Shown here: in pieces, positions 1-7,540 of the stretch
Numbering within the stretch: position 1 is the stretch's first letter
Layout: the number at the start of each line of letters is the position of its first letter
From: Oscillospiraceae bacterium
Lineage (GTDB): Bacteria; Bacillota; Clostridia; Oscillospirales; Ruminococcaceae
Assembly (NCBI GenBank): GCA_029062865.1
Contig: JAIDPG010000376.1
Location: forward strand, 1-12,127
DNA: 12,127 nt
Reading direction: 5' to 3'
Notes under the pieces: generated by a model
Seen by the model: the letters and a program-made list of their open reading frames with translations, nothing else
What the model was told of the DNA's origin: nothing
The model's database searches: none
Made by a program: the position numbers and the translations under genes

Positions 1-116
1 ATGCTCACCGTGCCGTCCTCGTAAACCGCCATATCCTGCCAGAAATAGCTGCCGTTGCGGATAATACCGGGAATCGATACGCCCTCTATTCTTTGTAGTC
101 TGTATACCTTTCCCAT
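1..116 (-). CDS. Hypothetical protein, N-terminal fragment (runs off the window)
   Basis: An open frame starts at an ATG at 116-114 and runs off the left edge after 38 complete codons (MGKVYRLQRIEGVSIPG...). An AAGGAG ribosome binding site at 122-127 lies five bases upstream, and the stop codon TAA of the preceding gene is embedded in it (TAAGGAG), so the two genes are probably translationally coupled. The visible part has no signal peptide or membrane segment. It begins with a basic/aromatic strand and continues into a Trp/Tyr-containing stretch (SYFWQDMAVYEDG) that looks like beta strands of a small soluble domain. I do not recognise the family with confidence and assign no function. Confidence 0.6.
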   Translation of the reverse strand, partial: MGKVYRLQRIEGVSIPGIIRNGSYFWQDMAVYEDGTVS

Positions 117-125
117 ATGCACTCC

Positions 126-782
126 TTATAACACACGAATTAAATGATAAATTAACACCAGAATAAAACCAATTCCCAACAGAATACCAAAAATATGAAT
201 TAAGAATAAAACAAACAACGGAATTACATGAATTTTGCTTTTCAAATTAGATCTTTCTGCCGCATTTTTATCGGACGAAAACGAGTCGTCCTTATTTGAA
301 ACTGCCGCTTCCTCATCCGGATCAAAATAGTTTTCCGTTAAATACCGTTCAATAAAATGCTCATCATAATATGCACCGATCTGTTGTTTTGTCATTTCGC
401 TGCGCTCAGAATAACTGTTTTCATAATGCTGTATCATCTCCAATAATTTTTGGTCGGAAATTATCGAAGGGCACGGGTTTTTAATTTCCCACTTTTCAGC
501 TTTCGCGGTCGAAGAATAATGCTCTATACAGTTTACTGAAAAACTATCATGTTCAGTAAGCAATACAAATTTATACTCATCAAAAAGACCACCCGATCTT
601 CGTATTGATTCCGACAGAAAATATGTCAAGGTAAGAACATTTCCGCTTTCATCATCACATACGGCAGTAAGAAGATTCAGATTCATATACGACATATGAT
701 CCCTTTTCTTGGGTTTGACCGTATGCACGATCCTCTGTCGCTGCGTTTCATTCAATAAAATTACTTTCATATCTTCACTCAT
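126..782 (-). CDS. Hypothetical protein with C-terminal membrane anchor
   Basis: This is a 218-residue protein of unknown function. Residues 1-150 are soluble, charged and rich in Glu, Ser and Tyr. Residues 150-180 form an acidic/Ser-rich linker (FDPDEEAAV..., DDSFSSDK). Residues 184-216 are one continuous hydrophobic stretch (IPLFVLFLIHIFGILLG...), consistent with one long or two short transmembrane helices. There is no N-terminal signal sequence, so a tail-anchored topology with a cytoplasmic domain is inferred. Two starts are possible, Met1 (782) and Met5 (770), and neither has a clear ribosome binding site. The gene is visibly more AT-rich, with more AAA/AAT/ATA codons, than the clpX-to-rplS block, and it sits beyond the clpX terminator, so it is probably a separate transcription unit and perhaps an accessory gene. 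It is coupled to the partial gene downstream. Confidence 0.72.
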   Translation of the reverse strand: MSEDMKVILLNETQRQRIVHTVKPKKRDHMSYMNLNLLTAVCDDESGNVLTLTYFLSESIRRSGGLFDEYKFVLLTEHDSFSVNCIEHYSSTAKAEKWEIKNPCPSIISDQKLLEMIQHYENSYSERSEMTKQQIGAYYDEHFIERYLTENYFDPDEEAAVSNKDDSFSSDKNAAERSNLKSKIHVIPLFVLFLIHIFGILLGIGFILVLIYHLIRVL

Positions 783-822
783 AAAACGTTAAGAACAATT
801 TATCCTATCGGCAGCTTAAATA

Positions 823-851
823 TGAAAAGGCAGCGTTAAAACGCCGCCTTT
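823..851 (-). terminator. Intrinsic terminator after clpX
   Basis: On the minus strand the 11-bp arms AAGGCGGCGTT and AACGCTGCCTT (840-850 and 827-837) pair with one G-U wobble around a very short loop and are followed by TTTTC. The hairpin begins a few bases after the clpX stop codon and closes the long minus-strand gene cluster. The U-tract is short, so efficiency is uncertain. Confidence 0.72.
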
Positions 852-855
852 ACTG

Positions 856-2166
856 TCAGCCTGTTTTCTTAATTGTTCTTTTAACCGCTTTGACCGCAGG
901 TCTGGTTTTCGTCTTGTCGCGAACTACGATCGGCTCGCCGTCGCCGGTTATGCAGTCAACGGTTATCGTGATTTTCACGATCGTCGGGTCGCTCGGTGCC
1001 GTGAACATTATATCTCGGAGCGTGTCCTCGACTATCGAGCGCAAGCCGCGCGCGCCTGTTTTCGTCTCGATTGCTTTCTTCGCGATCTCGCGGAGCGCCG
1101 CCTCGTCGAATTCAAGGTCGATGTCGTCCGCCTTGAAAAGCACCTTGTATTGCTTGATAAGCGCGTTTTTCGGCTCGCCGAGAATTCTCACGAGCGCGTC
1201 CTCGTCAAGCGCGTCAAGCGGCGTTACAATCGGCAAACGCCCGATAAGCTCGGGGATTATGCCGTACTTCACAAGATCCTGCGAGTTCACAAGCTTGAGA
1301 ACATCCATGCTTTCCTTATCCTTCGACGATTTCACGTCCGCGCCGAAGCCCATTGCGGAGCTTGACACTCGCTTGGAGATCACCTTTTCGATGCCCTCGA
1401 AAGCACCGCCGCAAATAAACAGTATGTTCTTGGTGTTCACCTGCATAAATTCCTGATGCGGGTGCTTTCTGCCGCCCTGCGGAGGAACGTTTGAAACCGT
1501 CCCCTCGACGATTTTCAACAGCGCCTGCTGAACGCCCTCGCCCGTTACGTCGCGGGTTATAGAGGTGTTCTCGCTTTTGCGTGTGATTTTGTCGATTTCG
1601 TCAATGTAGATAATTCCGCGCTCGGCGGCTTCTATGTCATAATCCGCCGCCTGAACGAGCCTTAGCAGCACATTCTCAACATCCTCGCCGACGTAGCCCG
1701 CCTGCGTAAGCGTCGTCGCGTCCGCAATCGCGAACGGCACGTTCAGCAGCTTCGCGAGCGTCTGCGCGAGCATCGTTTTGCCGACGCCCGTAGGTCCGAG
1801 AAGCAGGACATTCGACTTTTGAAGCTCGACGTCGTCCACGTCGTTAGTATTCAAAAACGTGCGCTTGTAGTGATTATAAACAGATATGGAAAGAACCTTT
1901 TTCGCTTCCTCCTGCCCGATTATATATTCGTCGAGATATTCTTTGATCTCCTCGGGCTTCATCAGCTCCGACGGATCTGTAAGGAACGCCGAATTCTTTC
2001 CGCGCGATGTTTTCTGTGGACGCGGAGCCTTTATATCACCGCTTTCGAGCAGCATATTATACGATGTGAGGATACAATCGCTGCAAATAACGGTGCTTTG
2101 CCCTACGCCACCGTACAAAAGCCGCGCCACTTGATTTTCGTTTTTCCCGCAAAATGAACAAACCAT
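856..2166 (-). CDS. clpX: ATP-dependent Clp protease ATP-binding subunit ClpX
   Basis: ClpX is the hexameric AAA+ unfoldase that recognises degron-tagged proteins (including ssrA-tagged ones) and threads them into ClpP in the cytoplasm. The 436 residues are full length. The N-terminal zinc-binding domain has Cys pairs at 3/6 and 28/31 (CSFC, CSDC). Further landmarks are Walker A GPTGVGKT (124-131), pore-1 loop GYVG (157-160), Walker B IIYIDEID (185-192), the RKH loop (233-235), the box VII arginine in IPELIGR (R310) and the sensor-2 segment GARGLRS (371-377). The ClpP-docking loop reads MGFG (262-265) where IGFG is usual. An AAAGGAG site lies upstream of the ATG. It follows clpP by 92 bases that contain a strong hairpin, and ends the cluster at a terminator; lon, a frequent next gene in Firmicutes, is absent. 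Confidence 0.98.
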   Translation of the reverse strand: MVCSFCGKNENQVARLLYGGVGQSTVICSDCILTSYNMLLESGDIKAPRPQKTSRGKNSAFLTDPSELMKPEEIKEYLDEYIIGQEEAKKVLSISVYNHYKRTFLNTNDVDDVELQKSNVLLLGPTGVGKTMLAQTLAKLLNVPFAIADATTLTQAGYVGEDVENVLLRLVQAADYDIEAAERGIIYIDEIDKITRKSENTSITRDVTGEGVQQALLKIVEGTVSNVPPQGGRKHPHQEFMQVNTKNILFICGGAFEGIEKVISKRVSSSAMGFGADVKSSKDKESMDVLKLVNSQDLVKYGIIPELIGRLPIVTPLDALDEDALVRILGEPKNALIKQYKVLFKADDIDLEFDEAALREIAKKAIETKTGARGLRSIVEDTLRDIMFTAPSDPTIVKITITVDCITGDGEPIVVRDKTKTRPAVKAVKRTIKKTG

Positions 2167-2200
2167 TTTGTTGCTCCTTTAAGTTAAGCTGATATAGGGA

Positions 2201-2233
2201 TTGCATTCTCCCCGTGAAATGGGGAGAATGCAA
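2201..2233 (-). repeat. Perfect intercistronic hairpin between clpP and clpX
   Basis: Two perfect 13-base arms, TTGCATTCTCCCC and GGGGAGAATGCAA, flank a 7-base loop in the clpP-clpX gap. Neither strand has a U-tract immediately after the stem, so it is not a standard intrinsic terminator. It could be an mRNA-stabilising or processing hairpin, a partial attenuator setting the clpP:clpX ratio, or a binding site for a dimeric regulator. The structure is directly visible; the role is inferred. Confidence 0.75.
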
Positions 2234-2258
2234 ATAAGAAACTATTGCTTTCCGCCGG

Positions 2259-2861
2259 TTACTTATTATCCTCGCGGCTGTTGAATACCTTGTCGATAAG
2301 CCCGTATTCCAGAGCCTCCTGAGCGGTCATAAAGTTGTCGCGGTCCGTGTCCCGGCAGATAGTCTCATAATCCTTGCCCGTATTATCGGACAAAATGCGG
2401 TTTAGTCTGTCCTTCATACGCTGGAAATGCTGCGAGCGGATCTGTATGTCCGTGATCTGCCCGGTGATGCCGCCGCCCGAGATAAGCGGCTGGTGGATCA
2501 TGATCTCACTGTTCGGAAGCGCGATGCGCTTGCCCTTCGCGCCGCTTGACAGCAAAAACGCGCCCATAGAAGCCGCCATGCCCATGCAAATCGTCGAAAC
2601 GTCGCACTTGATATACTGCATCGTGTCATAGATCGCCATACCGTCGGAAACAGAGCCGCCGGGGCTGTTTATATAAAGGAAAATATCCTTGTCAGGGTCT
2701 TGTCCCTCGAGGTAAAGCAGCTGCGCTACAACAACGCTTGCCGTCGCGGAATTCACCTCATCGTGAAGCAAAATGATGCGGTCGTTGAGCAGACGCGAGA
2801 AAATATCATACGAGCGCTCGCCGTGGCTGCTCTGTTCTACAACATAAGGAATATAAGCCAT
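2259..2861 (-). CDS. clpP: ATP-dependent Clp protease proteolytic subunit ClpP
   Basis: ClpP is the serine peptidase that forms a tetradecameric barrel and degrades proteins delivered by ClpX or ClpA/C-type ATPases. At 200 residues it is normal in length and needs no processing to be recognisable. The catalytic triad aligned to the B. subtilis enzyme is Ser98 (GMAASMGAF), His123 (MIHQPL) and Asp175 (RDNF). Asp175 is displaced by three residues relative to B. subtilis because the segment after HQPL reads ISGGGITGQ instead of the usual GGAQGQ-type turn, which enlarges the handle-region entrance. The oxyanion-hole signature SPGGS is at residues 66-70. The start is an ATG with AAAGGAG eight bases upstream. 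It sits between tig and clpX, the classic arrangement, and no second clpP copy is seen in the window. Confidence 0.98.
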   Translation of the reverse strand: MAYIPYVVEQSSHGERSYDIFSRLLNDRIILLHDEVNSATASVVVAQLLYLEGQDPDKDIFLYINSPGGSVSDGMAIYDTMQYIKCDVSTICMGMAASMGAFLLSSGAKGKRIALPNSEIMIHQPLISGGGITGQITDIQIRSQHFQRMKDRLNRILSDNTGKDYETICRDTDRDNFMTAQEALEYGLIDKVFNSREDNK

Positions 2862-2907
2862 TTGTTACTCCTTTCATAGACACATCACAAATAATGTTTG
2901 GGAAAAA

Positions 2908-4191
2908 TCACTCGGTAACTTCCTCGATCTTTGCGTTGTCCTTTACGAAATCAATAGCCTTTTCAATTTTGATATCCGAGGTGAGCGTCTTTTCGGTAAT
3001 CGCCGCCTTTACGTTGTCGATCTCCATATTGTACTCCTCGGCGAGCTTTTTGTACTCGTTCTCAACGTCCTCGGACGAAACCTCAAGATTTTCAAGCTCG
3101 GAGATCTTTTCAAGCGCGAGACGCAGCTTCACCTGGCGCTCCGCGGGCTCTCTGAAATTCGCGCGGAACTGCTCGATAGTAAGCCCGGTGTACTTGAGAT
3201 AATCGCTGACAGAAATGCGGCTTCTTGCCGACCACTCGCGCGCTATCTCGTCAATGCGGCGCTCGTACATAACCTGCGGGATCTCGGCGTTCAGCTTCTC
3301 AATGATAGCGTCCATCATATCCGCCTCGCACTTATCCTCGGCTTCTGTCTTGTATCTCTCCGCGAGCTTCTCGCGAATGTCCGCCTTGAGTTCGTCTACG
3401 GTGTCCTTGTCGGAAACATCCTTAACAAGGTCGTCGTCAAGCTCGGGGAGCTCCTTTGCCTTTATCTCGTGGAGCTTGCACTTGAAAACCGCGGGCTTGC
3501 CCTTAAGGTTTTCCGCCTGGTAGTCCTCGGGGAACGTTACGTTTACGTCAAACTCATCGTTTACGTTCTTGCCGATGATCTGCTCCTCAAAGCCCGGAAT
3601 GAACGTGTGCGAGCCGATCTCCAGCGGGAACTTCTCGCCCTTGCCTCCCTCGAACGCAACGCCGTCCGCAAAACCCTCGAAATCGATAACGGCGGTGTCG
3701 CCCTCCTGAACAGCTCTGTCCTCAACAGTGATCATTCTCGAAACTCTGTCGCGGAGCTTGTCGATTTCCTTGTTTACGTCCTCGTCGCTTACAGTCTTGA
3801 CGGTTTTCTTTACCTCTATTCCCTTATAATCGGAAATTTCAACGACAGGCTTGGTGATAATGTCGGCTTTTATCGAAACGCCGTTTTCCTTGCTTACCTC
3901 GGTAACCTCGGTGTTTTCGATATTTACGACCTCAAGCCCCGTTTTCTCGATGATCTCCTCGATCTTGTCATTGTAGAGGGAGTTCACCGCGTCCTCATAG
4001 AATACGTTCGCGCCGTAGTGAGTTTCAATCATCTTGCGGGTCGCCTTGCCCTTGCGGAAGCCCGGAATAGTGATCTTGCCCTTCTGCTTGTTGTAAACAA
4101 CGTTTACGGCGGAATCAAACTCCTCCGCGCTGAACTTTACCTCGATAGCGTAGGTATTAGTCGCCGTATTGTTCTGAGAAATGATTTCCAT
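2908..4191 (-). CDS. tig: Trigger factor (ribosome-associated chaperone / PPIase)
   Basis: Trigger factor binds ribosomal protein L23 at the exit tunnel and shields nascent chains; its middle domain is an FKBP-type peptidyl-prolyl isomerase. The 427-residue protein shows the N-terminal ribosome-binding signature GFRKGK (44-49), with Thr where Pro is common two residues later. An FKBP-like domain covers roughly 163-245 (EGDTAVIDFEGFADG, FIPGFEEQ), and a long charged alpha-helical C-terminal arm domain runs to residue 427. The start ATG is preceded by AGGAAGGAA. It begins 21 bases after the phosphoesterase stop and is followed by clpP after 46 bases, the usual tig-clpP-clpX folding/proteolysis cluster. 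Confidence 0.97.
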   Translation of the reverse strand: MEIISQNNTATNTYAIEVKFSAEEFDSAVNVVYNKQKGKITIPGFRKGKATRKMIETHYGANVFYEDAVNSLYNDKIEEIIEKTGLEVVNIENTEVTEVSKENGVSIKADIITKPVVEISDYKGIEVKKTVKTVSDEDVNKEIDKLRDRVSRMITVEDRAVQEGDTAVIDFEGFADGVAFEGGKGEKFPLEIGSHTFIPGFEEQIIGKNVNDEFDVNVTFPEDYQAENLKGKPAVFKCKLHEIKAKELPELDDDLVKDVSDKDTVDELKADIREKLAERYKTEAEDKCEADMMDAIIEKLNAEIPQVMYERRIDEIAREWSARSRISVSDYLKYTGLTIEQFRANFREPAERQVKLRLALEKISELENLEVSSEDVENEYKKLAEEYNMEIDNVKAAITEKTLTSDIKIEKAIDFVKDNAKIEEVTE

Positions 4192-4212
4192 TGTGTTTGT
4201 TCCTTCCTGAAT

Positions 4213-4899
4213 TTAATTGATTTTAACCGGATCAAAGCCGACGCCGTCGGCTGAGACCAGCTTATAGTTGATGCCGTCGCGCTCGCCAATCAGCGCGCCC
4301 TTTATGCTGCTTCCGTGCAGATGCGCGTAATAACAGCGCTTTACGCCGTATTTATGCAGCAACTCGATAATCGGCGCGTTTTCCTCCGTGCCGTATATCG
4401 GCGGGTAATGTATAAAGGCCACAAGCTCGCCGCCGAGCTTTACGCCCGCTTGAAGCGACATTTCAAGCCGTCCCGCCTCGCGGTTTAATATCTTCTGGTC
4501 GAACGGCTCCTCACTTTCGCGGATCCAGCCGCGCGTGCCGCAGATCGAAATTCCCTCTGCGAGATACGCGTTGTTGAACAAGAATTTAATCGTCGATAAC
4601 CCATTCTCGCGGAGAAAATTCTCGTTTTTGTTCATCGTCTGCCACCAGAGGTCGTGATTTCCCTTAGATAGGATTTTCTTGCCCTTGAGCTCCTTATCGA
4701 TGAATTCCAGGTCCTTTCGGCTTTCTTCCAGCTTTAACGCCCATGAATGATCGCCCACAAGCACCACCGTGTCGTTGTCGGTGATTTTGGAGTTCCAGTT
4801 TTCCTTTAGCCGCTCGACGTAATTTGACCAGCCGGGGAAAATATCCTGCGGCTTGTCAACGCCAAACGAGAGATGAAGATCGCCTATCGTATAAAGCAC
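4213..4899 (-). CDS. Calcineurin-like metallophosphoesterase (COG1768-type)
   Basis: This 228-residue cytoplasmic protein has the di-metal phosphoesterase motifs in order: GDLHL (Asp7, His9), GDHSW (Asp50), GNHDLWW (Asn81, His82), HYPP (His164) and AHLHG (His193, His195). All expected metal ligands are present. The surrounding sequence (FGVDKPQDIF, ENW, GDHSWALKLEE) matches my recollection of the COG1768 predicted phosphohydrolases. The substrate is unknown. The start is a GTG at 4899, supported by AGAGGGGAG just upstream; the thrC stop codon lies 15 bases before it. It lies between thrC and tig in the long cluster, and no functional link to either is evident. Confidence 0.9.
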   Translation of the reverse strand: MLYTIGDLHLSFGVDKPQDIFPGWSNYVERLKENWNSKITDNDTVVLVGDHSWALKLEESRKDLEFIDKELKGKKILSKGNHDLWWQTMNKNENFLRENGLSTIKFLFNNAYLAEGISICGTRGWIRESEEPFDQKILNREAGRLEMSLQAGVKLGGELVAFIHYPPIYGTEENAPIIELLHKYGVKRCYYAHLHGSSIKGALIGERDGINYKLVSADGVGFDPVKIN

Positions 4900-4914
4900 C
4901 GCGCTCTCCCCTCT

Positions 4915-6408
4915 TTATTTGCTCAAGAAATCCAGCACTACGCCGCCCATTTGCTGCTTTTCAACAACACCCTCAAAGCGCACCGCCTTGTCCTTTGTCG
5001 CCGCGAGAGGCGCGGGCATTTTCGTGTCGGTAGCCGCTTCGAGCTTTGCGATAAGCTCAAACTCGTCGTCGGGCTGATCGCCGCCGTTCACCGCGTCGTA
5101 AACCGCTCTGCCGAATTTATACGGGTTCGCGGTGGATGCGATGATCGTTTTCGTGTCGTCGCCCGTCGCTTTTCTGTAATCGTCGTAAACCTTGACGGCA
5201 ACGGCGCTGTGCGTGTCGAGCAGATAATGCTCCTCCTCGAACGTTTTGCGTATCTGCGCCTTGGTCTGCGTGTCGTCGCAGCAGCCCGCCCAGAACAGCT
5301 CGCCGAGCTTTTTCTTAACGTCCGCGTTGACCTCGTACCTGCCCGAGCTCTTCAGCGCGCCGAACCACTCGTTGATAAGTGCGTCGTTTTCACCCGTAAG
5401 GTGATACAAAAGTCTCTCCAGATTAGACGAAATGAGAATATCCATCGACGGAGAAACCGTCGTAAAGAACTGTCTGTTTCTGTCGTAAACGCCCGTGTTT
5501 ATGAAATCCGTAAGCACGTTATTGGCATTGGACGCGCAGATAAGCTTGTTTACGGGAATTCCCATAAGCTTCGCGTAATACGCCGCGAGAATGTTTCCAA
5601 AGTTGCCCGTCGGAACGACGATGTTCACCTTTTCGCCGTACTCGATCTCCTTGTCCTTGACAAGCTGCGCGTAGGTCGAAACGTAATAAATAATCTGCGG
5701 CGCGAGTCTGCCCCAGTTTATCGAGTTCGCGCTGGAAAGCAGAACATTATTCGCCGCGAGCTTCGCTTCAATGTCCTTGTCGGTAAAGATAGCCTTAACT
5801 CCGTTCTGGCAGTCATCGAAGTTGCCCTTTACGGCGCAGACGTTTACGTTGTTTCCCTCTTGCGTGGTCATCTGGCGCTTCTGCATCGGGCTAACGCCGT
5901 CTTCGGGATAAAATACCGAGATAGAAGTGCCGGGAACGTCCTTGAAGCCCTCGAGAGCTGCCTTGCCGGTATCGCCGCTCGTCGCAACGAGAATAGCTAT
6001 CTGCTTGCCGTCGACGGTTTTTTTCGCCGAGGTCGTCAGAAGATACGGCAAAATCTGCAGCGCCATATCCTTAAACGCGCACGTCGGTCCGTGCCACAAT
6101 TCAAGAATGTATCTGCCCTCTTTGAGCTTCGCGATCTCCGCGATGTTTTTCGTATCGAAATTCTTGTCATTGTACGCATTTTCAACACAATAACGAAGCT
6201 CATCTGTTGAAAAATCCGTCAGGAACTTCGCGAAAATGTCATACGCTCTGTCGACGTAATTCTTATCGCAAAGTGCAAGAATTTCATCCTTCGAGAGTGC
6301 GGGAATGCTTTCGGGAACGTACAAGCCGCCCTCGTCGGACAATCCCTTGACGATAGCCTGCGCGCTTTGCACTTTAAGCGCCGAATTTCTTGTGCTTGCG
6401 TAATTCAT
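4915..6408 (-). CDS. thrC: Threonine synthase
   Basis: This PLP enzyme converts O-phospho-L-homoserine to L-threonine and phosphate, the last step of threonine biosynthesis. The 497 residues match the long E. coli/yeast type rather than the short Bacillus type. The N-terminal STRN segment and GLSDEGGLYVPE are characteristic. The PLP lysine lies in HGPTCAFKDMALQ (Lys113 from this start), followed by the SGDTGKAAL loop and the phosphate-binding TGNFGNILAAYYAK segment. I chose the ATG at 6408 because AAAGGAAG lies just upstream; an in-frame TTG 18 bases further up overlaps that site and is unlikely. Other hom/thrB genes are not in the window, so threonine synthesis is split across loci. It follows yraN after 35 bases that hold a weak 5-bp hairpin. 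Confidence 0.97.
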   Translation of the reverse strand: MNYASTRNSALKVQSAQAIVKGLSDEGGLYVPESIPALSKDEILALCDKNYVDRAYDIFAKFLTDFSTDELRYCVENAYNDKNFDTKNIAEIAKLKEGRYILELWHGPTCAFKDMALQILPYLLTTSAKKTVDGKQIAILVATSGDTGKAALEGFKDVPGTSISVFYPEDGVSPMQKRQMTTQEGNNVNVCAVKGNFDDCQNGVKAIFTDKDIEAKLAANNVLLSSANSINWGRLAPQIIYYVSTYAQLVKDKEIEYGEKVNIVVPTGNFGNILAAYYAKLMGIPVNKLICASNANNVLTDFINTGVYDRNRQFFTTVSPSMDILISSNLERLLYHLTGENDALINEWFGALKSSGRYEVNADVKKKLGELFWAGCCDDTQTKAQIRKTFEEEHYLLDTHSAVAVKVYDDYRKATGDDTKTIIASTANPYKFGRAVYDAVNGGDQPDDEFELIAKLEAATDTKMPAPLAATKDKAVRFEGVVEKQQMGGVVLDFLSK

Positions 6409-6415
6409 AAATACG

Positions 6416-6423
6416 CTTCCTTT
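6416..6423 (-). promoter_or_regulatory. thrC ribosome binding site
   Basis: AAAGGAAG on the minus strand lies seven bases before the ATG at 6408. It sets the thrC start there rather than at the upstream in-frame TTG, which overlaps this site. Confidence 0.75.
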
Positions 6424-6443
6424 CAATCTGCATTAAATTGCAG

Positions 6444-6845
6444 TCAATTTGCGGTGTAAATGCCCTCGGTGTCGAACGCGTTTTCAACAATGTTGATCCG
6501 CGTGATTCCGGGCAATTGCCCACGCGTTATCCACACCTCGGCTATATCATACCTTATAAAAGGGTATTTTTGCAATAAATCGCGGTTTTCGGTGATAAAA
6601 GTATCTGCCGTAAGTACGATCTTTTTTTTCTTAGAAAAATTCACCGCTTCAAGCCCCGACACCATCGCGCCGAGCTTTCGGGTTTTCACTTCCGTAAAAA
6701 CTATGTACTGTCCGACCGCCGAAATAATATCTATTTCGCCCGTCCGCTTGTGGAAATTCCTCGCGATTATGGCGTGCCCGCGCTTTTCAAGCTCCGCGCA
6801 CACCGCGTCCTCGCCGAGTTTTCCTTTTTCCTGCTTATCGCTCAT
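6444..6845 (-). CDS. yraN: YraN / UPF0102 family nuclease-fold protein
   Basis: This is a 133-residue member of the UPF0102 family, which has a PD-(D/E)XK endonuclease-like fold. The family's typical signature is complete: Glu12 in KGKLGEDAV, GEIDI (Glu37, Asp39), and FTEVKTRK (Glu52, Lys54), matching the predicted metal-binding and catalytic residues. Its biological substrate is not established; a Holliday-junction-resolvase-like or DNA-processing role has been proposed from the fold. The ATG overlaps the 3' end of rnhB by 11 bases and its own ribosome binding site is poor, so translation is probably coupled to rnhB. The rnhB-yraN pair is a common arrangement. Confidence 0.94.
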   Translation of the reverse strand: MSDKQEKGKLGEDAVCAELEKRGHAIIARNFHKRTGEIDIISAVGQYIVFTEVKTRKLGAMVSGLEAVNFSKKKKIVLTADTFITENRDLLQKYPFIRYDIAEVWITRGQLPGITRINIVENAFDTEGIYTAN

Positions 6846-7539
6846 CTTCTTTGATGTACTTCTTCAAAAAGCTCCTGCGGTGTATCGGGCAGAGCCCAAG
6901 CTTTTCAATCGCTTCGTAATGCGCCTTCGTGCCGTAGCCCTTGTGCTTTTCAAATCCGTAGCCGGGATACTTCTCGGCAAGCCTGCACATCTCCTCATCA
7001 CGCTCGACCTTTGCGATTATCGAAGCCGCCGCAATCGCTTCGGACTTCGCGTCGCCGCCGATAACGTTTTTCAGTACACCGTCAAATCGAACATCGGGAC
7101 GAGTATAAAGCTCCGGAAGAACGTCACCGTCCACTAAAACTATCCCCACAGATCTGCCCACATTCAAAAAAGCTCGTTCCATTGCGATAAGATCTGCTGA
7201 AAGTATATCCGTTGCGTCTATCTCATCCTGCCACACAAACGCCGAACAATAACTCAGCACCTTACTGCGGATTTCTTCGTAAAGAGCCTCGCGCTTTTTC
7301 GGCGTGAGCTTTTTGCTGTCGTTAAGCCCATCAATAGGTTTAGTTGGATCAAGAAGAACCGCCGCCGCAACAACGGGTCCGGCTATCGGACCTCTTCCCG
7401 CCTCGTCAATGCCGCAAACCGCGCCGTAATGCTCGAAAACCACCTTATCGAACTCACGGAGCGACAAGCCGTTCAAATCAACGCCCTCGATTTTGAGCTG
7501 CGTTTCGGGGCTTTTGTGGTGCTTGCTTTGATACGCCAT
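6835..7539 (-). CDS. rnhB: Ribonuclease HII
   Basis: RNase HII cleaves the RNA strand of RNA-DNA hybrids and nicks at single ribonucleotides left in DNA. The 234-residue protein has the signature CGIDEAGRGPIAGPVV with catalytic Asp45 and Glu46, then NDSKKLTPKKRE (73-84), VDGD with Asp137, and GGDAKSEAIAAASIIAKVERD carrying the fourth carboxylate (probably Asp163). The substrate-contacting C-terminal segment HKGYGTKAHYEAI also fits. About 40 residues precede the catalytic signature, a leader common in Firmicutes RnhB. The start ATG lies one base after the rbgA stop codon, and its AAAGGAG site overlaps the last codons of rbgA, so coupling is expected. Confidence 0.97.
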   Translation of the reverse strand: MAYQSKHHKSPETQLKIEGVDLNGLSLREFDKVVFEHYGAVCGIDEAGRGPIAGPVVAAAVLLDPTKPIDGLNDSKKLTPKKREALYEEIRSKVLSYCSAFVWQDEIDATDILSADLIAMERAFLNVGRSVGIVLVDGDVLPELYTRPDVRFDGVLKNVIGGDAKSEAIAAASIIAKVERDEEMCRLAEKYPGYGFEKHKGYGTKAHYEAIEKLGLCPIHRRSFLKKYIKEDER

Positions 7540-7540
7540 T

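Noticed and set aside
3469..4254. 261-codon plus-strand open frame opposite tig
   Set aside because: The tig frame is unambiguous; the antisense frame is Leu/Arg/Val-rich with no motifs.
4873..6210. 445-codon plus-strand open frame
   Set aside because: It is antisense to thrC and part of the phosphoesterase gene, is Arg/Val-rich and low-complexity as expected for an antisense frame, and matches no family I know.
6427..6443. Hairpin CTGCA-ATTTAA-TGCAG between yraN and thrC as a terminator or riboswitch
   Set aside because: A five-base AT-rich stem without a U-tract is too weak to support either.
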